A stretch of 64,000 nucleotides of DNA, taken from NCBI RefSeq assembly GCF_003568665.1, contig NZ_QXMH01000003.1, positions 655,772 through 719,771 on the forward strand, written 5' to 3'. The position numbers and the translations under genes are program-made. Below the pieces are notes generated by a model that saw only the letters and a list, made by a program, of their open reading frames with translations, was not told the origin of the DNA and searched no databases. This document shows positions 27,003-33,971 of this stretch, in pieces (the stretch's first letter is position 1; every line of letters begins with the position of its first letter). The stretch comes from Chitinophaga alhagiae. GTDB taxonomy: Bacteria > Bacteroidota > Bacteroidia > Chitinophagales > Chitinophagaceae.

Positions 27003-27310
27003 GTGTTTTATTATAAGCCACAAATGTAAGATGAAAAATATCAACCGGTTAGCACGGAGCCGGCAGGGGCCGGACAGCCTGTTGTGCTGTCTGCGGTCTG
27101 CTCCGGATGGCGTAGTTTTCCCACCGCAGATCATGCGCATGTCATGCTCTTTCAATGCTTGCATGCGTATCGTTTTTTGCTGCCTGCTTTTGTTTGCGCA
27201 AACAGTACAGCAAACTTATTTTCTTTTTCAATCCAAATAATTTTAAATTGATTGAAATAATGATAGCGTCAGTACTTAATTTTAATTCACCATTGTTTAA
27301 TCTGTTAACT
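27003..27310. promoter_or_regulatory. Divergent intergenic region with a perfect palindrome
   Basis: No gene is seen in these 308 bp between the divergent TPR and XRE genes. TGTTTGCGCAAACA at 27191-27204 is a perfect 14-bp palindrome and a reasonable operator for the adjacent HTH protein, about 107 bp upstream of its start. The part from 27205 to 27310 is AT-rich and probably holds the HTH promoter. Confidence 0.45.
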
Positions 27311-27607
27311 ATGCAAATCGGACACAACATCCGCAAAGTGCGCGAGCTGAAAGACCTCACACAAAGTTATGTAGCGCAGCAGCTCAACATTTCAATAGCC
27401 GCTTACAGCAGAATAGAAAGGAATAAAACAGGCATCAGCCTGGAACGCCTGCAGCAGATCGCTACGGTGCTGGGTACCCCTGCCGCCGTGATCCTTGATT
27501 TCAGCGAGCAGGACGTTCTATCTCCGGCGGCCAGCATACAGGCGCTGGCTTCTGAAATACGCCAGTTGCGGGAAGAGATCAGGGGAGGCAACGCCGATGG
27601 AGCATAA
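27311..27607 (+). CDS. XRE-family HTH transcriptional regulator
   Basis: A 98-residue DNA-binding protein. The Xre/Cro-type helix-turn-helix covers residues 1-62: IGHNIRKVRELKDLTQSYVA, with the recognition helix in IAAYSRIERNKTGISLERL. A short coiled-coil-like C-terminus follows (IQALASEIRQLREEIRGG) that probably dimerises it. I start at the ATG at 27311, which places the HTH at the very N-terminus as usual; the frame is open upstream to 27155 without sense. It may autoregulate through the palindrome at 27191. Similar short XRE proteins are common single-gene regulators in Bacteroidota. No toxin or phage gene adjoins it. Confidence 0.9.
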   Translation: MQIGHNIRKVRELKDLTQSYVAQQLNISIAAYSRIERNKTGISLERLQQIATVLGTPAAVILDFSEQDVLSPAASIQALASEIRQLREEIRGGNADGA

Positions 27608-27648
27608 AAAAAATCCCGCTTCGTAACGGAAGCGGGATTTTTTTATTG
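27606..27648. terminator. Bidirectional rho-independent terminator
   Basis: AAATCCCGCTTC pairs with GAAGCGGGATTT around a 6-nt loop (27611-27640). It is flanked by A7 on the left and T7 on the right, so it works for both the HTH gene (plus) and the convergent secreted-protein gene (minus), whose last codons it overlaps. Confidence 0.93.
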
Positions 27649-28836
27649 AAGATCAACAGGTACAAAGATCAATGGTGTGGGCAGGCAAGACGCTCCCGGC
27701 GGGGAATACGTTATGCGGATGGTCTGCTCTTCTCCATTGGCCGCAGGCTTGAACACCTGTACCAAAATAGCTTCCGGCGCTTTTTTGGTAATAAGCCGGT
27801 CACTGGGCAACTGTATGATGCCCTCTTTGAACTTTCCACCGCTTACTACCATGGTATTGGCCATACCACCGCACCACTGGTTATTATCGCTGCGGGAGTT
27901 CCAGGTTACCAGGGCCAGCCCTTTACCGTCTGTACTTTTCCACTTCATCTCTATATTGTAGATCACACCGTAGTTACCGGCCAGGTGCGCTACACCGGGC
28001 GTGTTTTTTTCCTTGCCCTGTACCCAGGGGTCCAGTTGCCCGTCTGCCACAATGATTTCCTTCACCCCGTCTTTGGTATCATACACGCTGTCTGTTACCA
28101 CGCGGTAGTTGCTCACGCCAAACACCCCGCGGCCGGCGCCGCTATGGCCCTGCGGCGGCAATACTTTTTTGATGCGCGCCAGTGCCTTCGGGCCGGATGT
28201 TTGCAGGTCTGTCTGCAACACGCTGATCTCCCCGGGCTGGTCTATGGTAAATTCATAAAAACCGTGCACCAGCTCATCATACTTCGCTACATATTTTTCC
28301 AGTTTTTCGTCAATGGCGATAGCCTGACCGGGTTTTACCGTGCGGATCACGTTTTGCGGCCCGGAAGCGAAATAATCTGCCAGCCCCTGCTTGCCGATCT
28401 GGTAATAATTAGTGCTCGGTTTTTGCGAGGAATATTTGAGCATACGGATGTGCATGTCGCCGCGTCCCGTATTCCGGATCACCGCGGTAATTCTCCTGTC
28501 TATCTTGGCCGGCTCTTTCACCCCGTTCACGTTATAGACGTACAGCCGTACCGCCCCAGGCTGCACCGGTTCCTGCAATGCAATGGCTTCCGGCACCCGG
28601 ATGTACTCCGGGTCGTCGGATATGACGTGCTGGGGACCAGGCAGTATGATCTTCTGGTACTGCAGGTCAGGGATCTTCTCGGTCAGGAAATCGGGCAGTA
28701 ACACAATGCCGCCCTGCTGTGTCTTCAAAATTGCGCGCTGCAGCTCCGGCTGCAGTTCCTGCGCGGCGGCCTGCATGCTGCACATACCGGCTACGGCACA
28801 GGTAACGAGGAACGGCTTCCAGTTTGGTTGCTTCAT
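27643..28836 (-). CDS. Secreted protein of unknown function
   Basis: A 397-residue protein with a signal peptide (MKQPNWKPFLVTCAVAGMCSMQAAAQ). I do not recognise it with certainty. The mature protein is beta-rich with no membrane segment. The middle has GAVRLYVYNVNGVKEPAKID and RRITAVIRNTGRGDMHI, then VFGVSNYRVVTDSVYD and VAHLAGNYGVIYNIEMKW, and a Cys near the end (PPGASCLPTPLIFVP). The run of a release-like RGVFG, a DPW loop and a GNYGVIY strand recalls secreted proteins of Firmicutes annotated as copper amine oxidase N-terminal-domain proteins, but this is a weak impression. The start codon lies right next to unusual inverted repeats. It is probably a surface or periplasmic structural or binding protein. 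Confidence 0.75.
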   Translation of the reverse strand: MKQPNWKPFLVTCAVAGMCSMQAAAQELQPELQRAILKTQQGGIVLLPDFLTEKIPDLQYQKIILPGPQHVISDDPEYIRVPEAIALQEPVQPGAVRLYVYNVNGVKEPAKIDRRITAVIRNTGRGDMHIRMLKYSSQKPSTNYYQIGKQGLADYFASGPQNVIRTVKPGQAIAIDEKLEKYVAKYDELVHGFYEFTIDQPGEISVLQTDLQTSGPKALARIKKVLPPQGHSGAGRGVFGVSNYRVVTDSVYDTKDGVKEIIVADGQLDPWVQGKEKNTPGVAHLAGNYGVIYNIEMKWKSTDGKGLALVTWNSRSDNNQWCGGMANTMVVSGGKFKEGIIQLPSDRLITKKAPEAILVQVFKPAANGEEQTIRITYSPPGASCLPTPLIFVPVDLQ

Positions 28837-28837
28837 A

Positions 28838-28891
28838 AAATTATTAAGTTTGACTGTTGACGTGGTTATGACTCCTCAAACTTAATAATTT
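28838..28891. repeat. Perfect 16-bp inverted repeat next to a start codon
   Basis: AAATTATTAAGTTTGA (28838-28853) is repeated in inverse orientation at 28876-28891, with 22 nt between. The left arm ends 1 nt from the ATG of the secreted-protein gene. The right arm contains the putative -7 box. The two copies are identical, which is unlikely by chance even in AT-rich DNA. Confidence 0.85.
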
Positions 28892-28907
28892 AATTTAAAA
28901 ACTGAAA
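28877..28907 (-). promoter_or_regulatory. Bacteroidota-type promoter candidate of the secreted-protein gene
   Basis: On the minus strand TTTC (28904-28907) and TAAGTTTG (28877-28884, a perfect TAnnTTTG) are separated by 19 nt, the standard spacing. The -33 box has one mismatch to TTTG. Transcription would start at about 28870, giving a short leader of about 34 nt before the ATG at 28836. Both boxes sit within the two inverted repeats. Confidence 0.55.
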
Positions 28908-28926
28908 GTATGTTTTTAAATTAAAT
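28888..28926. repeat. Perfect 15-bp inverted repeat overlapping the first
   Basis: ATTTAATTTAAAAAC (28888-28902) and GTTTTTAAATTAAAT (28912-28926) are exact reverse complements with a 9-nt loop. The left arm shares 28888-28891 with the other inverted repeat, so as RNA or cruciform structures the two would exclude each other. It lies between the GH92 stop (28939) and the next minus-strand gene. No T-tract makes it a classic terminator, although the AT-rich stem could still weakly terminate. Confidence 0.8.
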
Positions 28927-28938
28927 ACCTAACATTGC

Positions 28939-31101
28939 CTATTGTACGCCCCAGCTCTTGTTCGGCTTAGGGCCCATTTCCAGTTCCAGCGTGCCGCCGG
29001 CCATCAATTGCTGGTGGGTGAACTCCGGTTTTTCCAGCGGCTGGCCGTTGAAGCGCGCGCGCTGGATGTATTTGTTCACCACAGAACACTGGCGGGCCAA
29101 CACGGTAAACTGTTTGTTGCCCGGCAGGCTGATGGTCACTTTCTCGAATACAGGGCTGCCTATGGCGTATACCGGCTTGCCGGGCGTTACCGGGTAAAAG
29201 CCCATGGAAGAAAATACCACAAATGCGCTCATGCCGCCACCATCTTCGTCTCCGGGAATACCGAACACATTGTCTTTGAACCAGACGTCCAGCAGGAAGC
29301 GGATGCGCTTCTGGGTCTTCCATGGGCTGCCGGTGTAGTTGTAGAGATATGGAATATGAAAACTGGGCTCATTGCCCATTGAATACTGTCCCACCAGCCC
29401 GGTAGCGTCCGGGAATACGGCCCAGAACTCGTATTTGCTGCGGCCCAGCCCTTCCCGGTACAGCTTGTCCAACGCGGCCTCCATCTGCGATGCCCCGCCA
29501 AATAACTGTTTCAGGCCTTCAATATCATGCTGCACCTGCCATTGATAGGTATAGCCATTGTTTTCGTCATAATAATCCCGGCCGCCCATGCCCCCGTCTA
29601 TTTTCGGATCTATGCTGATCCAGGCGCCTTTTTCATCTTTCGGCATAAACATGTGCGCACCCGGGTGCCACAGGTTTTTGTAATTCAGCGCGCGGGCGTG
29701 GAACTGTTGCTGTTCTGTTTTACGCCCCAGCTCGCCGGCCAGCTCCGCCACCGCCCAGTCGTCATAACTGCCGCCCAGCGTTACGGCCACTGCCTGCCGT
29801 TTTTCGAACGGGTGTACCATGGGGTCTCTTTCCTTCTCCCCTTTGTGCAGCGCGGGGTAATACCCTTTGGCGTAATAAAAATCATCCAGCCGGCCTTTGG
29901 GGCCGTTTTTCCAGGGCAGCATGGTGGCTTGCGTAGCGTTTTTCAGCATGCCTTCATAGGCTTTGTGAATGTCAAAGTTCTTCAGGCCTTTGCGCCAGGC
30001 ATCCAGGAAAGTGATGGAAGAATGGAAACCGTTCATGCATACATGGTCCCCGAAAAGCACCGGAAAGGTAGGCATCCAGCCGCTCTGGGCGTACATCTGC
30101 ACGTAAGAGTGGAGCATGTCTTCCTCCTGCTGCGGATGGAGGATGGTGCGCAGGGGGTGATGGGCCAGGTAGGTATCCCACCCCCAGTCGTCTACATAAA
30201 ACGGCCTGTCTGACCGGTGTACCTTTTTATCGTACCCGCTGTAGTAGGCCCCGTCTTCGCTGATATTCACCATCCGCTCGTAACAACGGTACAGGGCGGA
30301 GTAAAAAGTTCTGCGTTGCGCTTCCGTGCCGCCGCTTACCTGCACCTGGTTGATCACCTGCGCCCAGGCTGCTTCTCCCTGCCGCGCCAGTGTTTCAAAG
30401 GTCACTGCCGGCGGCAGCTCTGTTTCATAGTTCTTTTTTGCCTGCTCCGCGCTGATAAAGGAAACGGCGTAGCGGAACTCTACCTCCGGCGTATGAAAGG
30501 TGATATGCTGGCCGCTGGCTTCTCCTTTCCCGGAAAAGGCGCCGTACAGGAATATCTTCACGTCATCATGCCATATTTCCATGGCCGTCAGCTCCCGCCC
30601 GTTGAACTGCCACCGCTGCAGCCCTTTATTGTAACTGTTGAAAAGCAGGTGGCCGGGCCGGCCGGCAGGGAACAGGAACTGGTAAATACCGGCCTTTTTG
30701 CCGGGGGCGTATTTTACGGTGATGTCTTCGTCTACGAGATAGGTTTCGTAGAGCCATGGCCGTATCACCTCCAGGTCATGATCATAGGTGAGAGGCTGTT
30801 TCCAGGTATCCGCCTTCAATGTACCGCTGTGCGGTTTCACGGCAAAGGCCTCCCCCAGCCGGTGGCTCACCACCAGCAGCGGGAAACTGGCAATCTGGTC
30901 GTCCAGGTAGTCTTTCCTGACGGGAAACATCCGCATGACCTGGTTGGGCAATTGTACGGTGGGGCGTGTTGGCTGCAGCAAATGGCCCACATTGCCCACG
31001 GTGGGGTCTACATAAGGTAAAAAGTTACCGGTCTGTGCCAGACAGGTAGCCACGCATAACGTCAGCCATGCTGTACCACCTGCTCTTCGTATCATTTTCA
31101 T
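28939..31101 (-). CDS. GH92-family alpha-mannosidase, secreted
   Basis: A 720-residue secreted exo-alpha-mannosidase-like enzyme (signal peptide ending WLTLCVATCLA). The GH92 signatures are YVDPTVGNVGHLLQPTRPTV near the N-terminus, VDDWGWDTYLAHHPLRTI, NEPSFHIPYLYNYTGSPW, and GDEDGGGMSAFVVFSSMGF with FYPVTPGKPVYAIGSP at the C-terminus. The family has an N-terminal beta-sandwich and a C-terminal (alpha/alpha)6 barrel and works with Ca2+ on alpha-linked mannose. It usually trims N-glycans or yeast mannan. It stands apart from the Sus loci, divergent from the CBM6-like/GH43 pair. The region between them (31102-31332) has a small palindrome, TAATGGCCCATTA at 31167-31179, that might couple their control. 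Confidence 0.92.
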   Translation of the reverse strand: MKMIRRAGGTAWLTLCVATCLAQTGNFLPYVDPTVGNVGHLLQPTRPTVQLPNQVMRMFPVRKDYLDDQIASFPLLVVSHRLGEAFAVKPHSGTLKADTWKQPLTYDHDLEVIRPWLYETYLVDEDITVKYAPGKKAGIYQFLFPAGRPGHLLFNSYNKGLQRWQFNGRELTAMEIWHDDVKIFLYGAFSGKGEASGQHITFHTPEVEFRYAVSFISAEQAKKNYETELPPAVTFETLARQGEAAWAQVINQVQVSGGTEAQRRTFYSALYRCYERMVNISEDGAYYSGYDKKVHRSDRPFYVDDWGWDTYLAHHPLRTILHPQQEEDMLHSYVQMYAQSGWMPTFPVLFGDHVCMNGFHSSITFLDAWRKGLKNFDIHKAYEGMLKNATQATMLPWKNGPKGRLDDFYYAKGYYPALHKGEKERDPMVHPFEKRQAVAVTLGGSYDDWAVAELAGELGRKTEQQQFHARALNYKNLWHPGAHMFMPKDEKGAWISIDPKIDGGMGGRDYYDENNGYTYQWQVQHDIEGLKQLFGGASQMEAALDKLYREGLGRSKYEFWAVFPDATGLVGQYSMGNEPSFHIPYLYNYTGSPWKTQKRIRFLLDVWFKDNVFGIPGDEDGGGMSAFVVFSSMGFYPVTPGKPVYAIGSPVFEKVTISLPGNKQFTVLARQCSVVNKYIQRARFNGQPLEKPEFTHQQLMAGGTLELEMGPKPNKSWGVQ

Positions 31102-31332
31102 ACCTGGGAGCGTTTAATGGGGCACAAAATAACGCCCGGAACTTAACAGGAGAACTAATAACGGACTAATGGCCCATTAATTTCCACATTTTAAGAGAAT
31201 TAGCCTTTTTTAATGAGGCCCGGGTATGCGGTCAAATTAATATTATTATTTATCTTTATGTAAAATAAACCGGCAGGGCCGTGCAGCAAACCCGGCACCA
31301 CCTTGCGGCAAACCGAGAAACGGACCTATCCT

Positions 31333-31752
31333 ATGAAGCCTCTTGCATTAGCTGCGCTGGCAGCTATCTTGTTGTTCATTGTACTGCCCGCAAGAGGCCA
31401 GTCGCCCGCCCCTGCCCCGCCGGCAGACAAAAAGTTCGTCATGAAAGACGGCGCTTTCCTCGGCTTCAGCCAGGTGAACCTGAGTATGGGCGAAATAGGG
31501 TTTGAGGTGCTTGTGTCCAGCAATATCAAGGGCAAATCCGCGCCGCGCCTGGAGTTCAGGATAGACAAACCCAGGGGGCGGGTCATCGGCACGCTGAAAA
31601 TACCGCATACCGCAGATACCACTTTTGCCCTGAAGCTCACCGGCCAGTTGAAATACGCCATGGGCGTTCATGATCTGTACCTGGTGGCGAAGGGAGACGG
31701 GGAGTTCAACATTTCCGGGTTTTCGTTTATCCCGAATTACTGGACGGATTAA
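31333..31752 (+). CDS. Small secreted CBM6-like carbohydrate-binding protein
   Basis: A 139-residue protein with a signal peptide (MKPLALAALAAILLFIVLPARG). The mature part of about 115 residues looks like one CBM6-type beta-sandwich: KKFVMKDGAFLGFSQVNLSM, PRLEFRIDKPRGRVIGTLKI, then MGVHDLYLVAKGDGEFNISG. This matches the C-terminal module often fused to GH43 enzymes. Here it is a free-standing module with the GH43 gene 75 nt downstream, so it may be a split GH43-CBM6 partner. I start at 31333 because the signal peptide begins there; the frame is open to 31303. Confidence 0.65.
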   Translation: MKPLALAALAAILLFIVLPARGQSPAPAPPADKKFVMKDGAFLGFSQVNLSMGEIGFEVLVSSNIKGKSAPRLEFRIDKPRGRVIGTLKIPHTADTTFALKLTGQLKYAMGVHDLYLVAKGDGEFNISGFSFIPNYWTD

Positions 31753-31827
31753 TGACCGTTGCCGGGAACACATGCCCATAACGGGTACCCCTTTCGCCAA
31801 TGCCCGCCGTTTTTACTATATTTCGGT

Positions 31828-32802
31828 ATGAAGCAACTGATCCTGTTCACTGCCCTGATAATCACGGCAGCCGCTGCGCCGGCGCAACAAAAGAAAAAAG
31901 CCGGCAACCCTGTTTTCCCGGGCTGGTACGCAGACCCGGAAGGCATCATATATGGTAACCGGTATTGGGTGTTCCCTACATTTTCCGCCCCCTACAACCA
32001 GCAGGTATTTTTCGACGCCTTTTCTTCACCAGACCTGGTGCGGTGGACGAAACACGCCCGCATACTGGACACTGCGTCCATCAAATGGGCCAGGCGTGCC
32101 CTGTGGGCGCCTTCCGTTATAGAGAAAGACAAAAAGTATTACCTGTTTTTCGGTGCTAATGACATCCAGAGCGATGCGGAAAGAGGCGGCATCGGCGTGG
32201 CGGTGGCCAGCAAGCCCGAAGGGCCTTATAAAGACCTGCTGGGCAAGCCGCTGATAGACAAGTTCCATAACAAGGCCCAGCCTATAGACCAGTTTGTGTT
32301 CAGGGACGTTGACGGGCAGCATTACCTGATATACGGCGGCTGGCGCCATTGCAACATAGCGCGCCTGAACGCGGATTTCACCGGCTTTGTGCCCTTTGAG
32401 GACGGCGTTACCTTCCGGGAAATCACACCCGAAAAGTACGTGGAAGGCCCTTTCATGTTCCGCAAAAACGGAAAATATTATTTTATGTGGTCTGAAGGCG
32501 GCTGGACGGGGCCGGACTACAGTGTGGCCTACGCCATTGCAGACTCCCCGCTGGGGCCTTTCAAACGCATCGGCAAAATACTGCAGCAAAATCCCGCCAT
32601 TGCCCGGGGCGCCGGCCACCACTCCGTGATACACGATGCAAAAACAGACAGCTGGTACATTGTGTACCACCGCCGCCCCCTCGGTGAAACAGACGCCAAC
32701 TCCCGCGAAACCTGCATAGACCGCATGTACTTTGACGGGAACGGCCTCATTAAACCGGTAGCCATCACCACGGAAGGCGTAGACCCGGCGCCGCTGCAAT
32801 AA
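31828..32802 (+). CDS. GH43-family glycoside hydrolase, secreted
   Basis: A 324-residue secreted enzyme (signal peptide MKQLILFTALIITAAAAPA, starting at the ATG at 31828). It has the five-bladed propeller with the GH43 triad visible: D36 (WYADPEG, general base), D154 (QPIDQF, pKa modulator) and E206 (YVEGPF, general acid). GHHS at about 272 is also typical. The family removes arabinose, xylose or galactose side chains. The length is a bare catalytic domain without the usual C-terminal module, which is coded separately just upstream (31333-31752). A -7-like TATATTTC just before the ATG is suggestive but has one mismatch. Confidence 0.92.
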   Translation: MKQLILFTALIITAAAAPAQQKKKAGNPVFPGWYADPEGIIYGNRYWVFPTFSAPYNQQVFFDAFSSPDLVRWTKHARILDTASIKWARRALWAPSVIEKDKKYYLFFGANDIQSDAERGGIGVAVASKPEGPYKDLLGKPLIDKFHNKAQPIDQFVFRDVDGQHYLIYGGWRHCNIARLNADFTGFVPFEDGVTFREITPEKYVEGPFMFRKNGKYYFMWSEGGWTGPDYSVAYAIADSPLGPFKRIGKILQQNPAIARGAGHHSVIHDAKTDSWYIVYHRRPLGETDANSRETCIDRMYFDGNGLIKPVAITTEGVDPAPLQ

Positions 32803-32895
32803 ACTTTACCGGGCGCGGGTTGTTATTGATGGACATCACTCCCCAATCTGACGGGTATCACCTGCTGCAAAAAGTAAATAACTGAAATTTAAAGC

Positions 32896-33720
32896 ATGAA
32901 AAAGATCATTGTTGCCCTGGATGGCCTTAAACTCTCGGATAGCAGCATTCAAACTGCCATACAACTCAGCAAACAGCACCAGGCGCACCTGGTAGGTGTT
33001 TTCCTGGACGATTTTACGCGCAACAGCTTTGACGTGGCTCAGGCCCTGCAGCAGAACAACATGCAGGCCATGATAGAAAAAGACCAGCACCTGCGCGATA
33101 CGGCCGTGAAGCTGTTTGAAGAGCAATGCCAGGCGCAGAAGCTCAACTACACCGTTCGCCGGGACAAAAATTTTGCCATCCAGGACCTGTTACGGGAAAG
33201 CATATACGCAGACCTGCTGGTAATATCCGCAGATGAGACCTTTACCCGTTTCAAGGAAGAGCCGCCTACCCGCTTCATCCGGGACCTGCTGGCCGATGTG
33301 CAATGCCCGGTGCTGATCAGCCCGCTCAGGGCCCAGCCGCTAGACAAGGTAGTGATGCTGTACGATGGCGCACCTTCTTCCGTATTTGCTATCAAGATGT
33401 TTACCAGCGTACTGTCTATTACGCGGTTGCTGCCCACGGAAGTGATTACGGTAAAAGGCCCTGAAGATGACACCCACCTGCCGGAAAACAAACTCATGAA
33501 GGAATTTATGCGCCGCCATTCTCCCGATGCTGTGTTTACCGTGCTGAAGGGCGATCCGGAGCAGGCCATCCTTGACAAGCTGAAATCGGAGGGTGAGACC
33601 ACGCTGGTGGTGCTGGGCGCTTACCAGCGCGGCGCGGTATCCCGCTGGTTCCGCAGCAGCATGGCAGACCTGTTGCTGAAAGAACTGAAATGCCCGCTGT
33701 TCATTGCGCATAATAAATAA
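32896..33720 (+). CDS. Universal stress protein with two UspA domains
   Basis: A 274-residue cytoplasmic protein of two tandem Usp domains, as common in Bacteroidota. The first begins MKKIIVALDGLKLSDSSIQT. The second ends with the nucleotide-binding-type motif VVLGAYQRGAVSRWFRSSMA and the strand CPLFIAHNK, close to the G-x2-G-x9-GS/T consensus. It therefore may bind ATP. It is a single-gene unit ended by a hairpin at 33732. It flanks the caspase cassette but is unlikely to belong to it, because the terminators between them face each other. Confidence 0.92.
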   Translation: MKKIIVALDGLKLSDSSIQTAIQLSKQHQAHLVGVFLDDFTRNSFDVAQALQQNNMQAMIEKDQHLRDTAVKLFEEQCQAQKLNYTVRRDKNFAIQDLLRESIYADLLVISADETFTRFKEEPPTRFIRDLLADVQCPVLISPLRAQPLDKVVMLYDGAPSSVFAIKMFTSVLSITRLLPTEVITVKGPEDDTHLPENKLMKEFMRRHSPDAVFTVLKGDPEQAILDKLKSEGETTLVVLGAYQRGAVSRWFRSSMADLLLKELKCPLFIAHNK

Positions 33721-33731
33721 AGACATTCATC

Positions 33732-33762
33732 CGGCTGCGCATGATGCGCAGCCGTTTATTTT
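33732..33762 (+). terminator. Terminator of the universal stress protein gene
   Basis: CGGCTGCGCA pairs with TGCGCAGCCG over 10 bp around a 3-nt loop (33732-33754) and is followed by TTTATTTT. Confidence 0.88.
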
Positions 33763-33799
33763 CCCTCTGCCTTGTAAAACAGACCATAAATTCAACTCC

Positions 33800-33838
33800 T
33801 GCAAATAAATAAGCGCCGCAGACTGCTCTGCGGCGCTT
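33800..33838 (-). terminator. Terminator of the caspase operon
   Basis: AAGCGCCGCAGA pairs with TCTGCGGCGCTT over 12 bp around a 4-nt loop (33811-33838). On the minus strand it is followed by ATTTATTTG. It lies about 130 nt after the stop of the caspase-subtilase gene. Confidence 0.85.
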
Positions 33839-33971
33839 GCCATTCCTATTCGAAACACTAAAATTGAAATGCTATTACTGTTACTAACAACAGTACAAAG
33901 GTGCGCCATTACGCACAGCCGGCCTATGATAATTATCAGGGCCGGGAATGATATTCATTAGTGCCAGGCGC

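Noticed and set aside
33727..33909. 60-residue frame between the stress protein and caspase-subtilase genes
   Set aside because: It covers two terminator hairpins, which explain the sequence; no protein signature.
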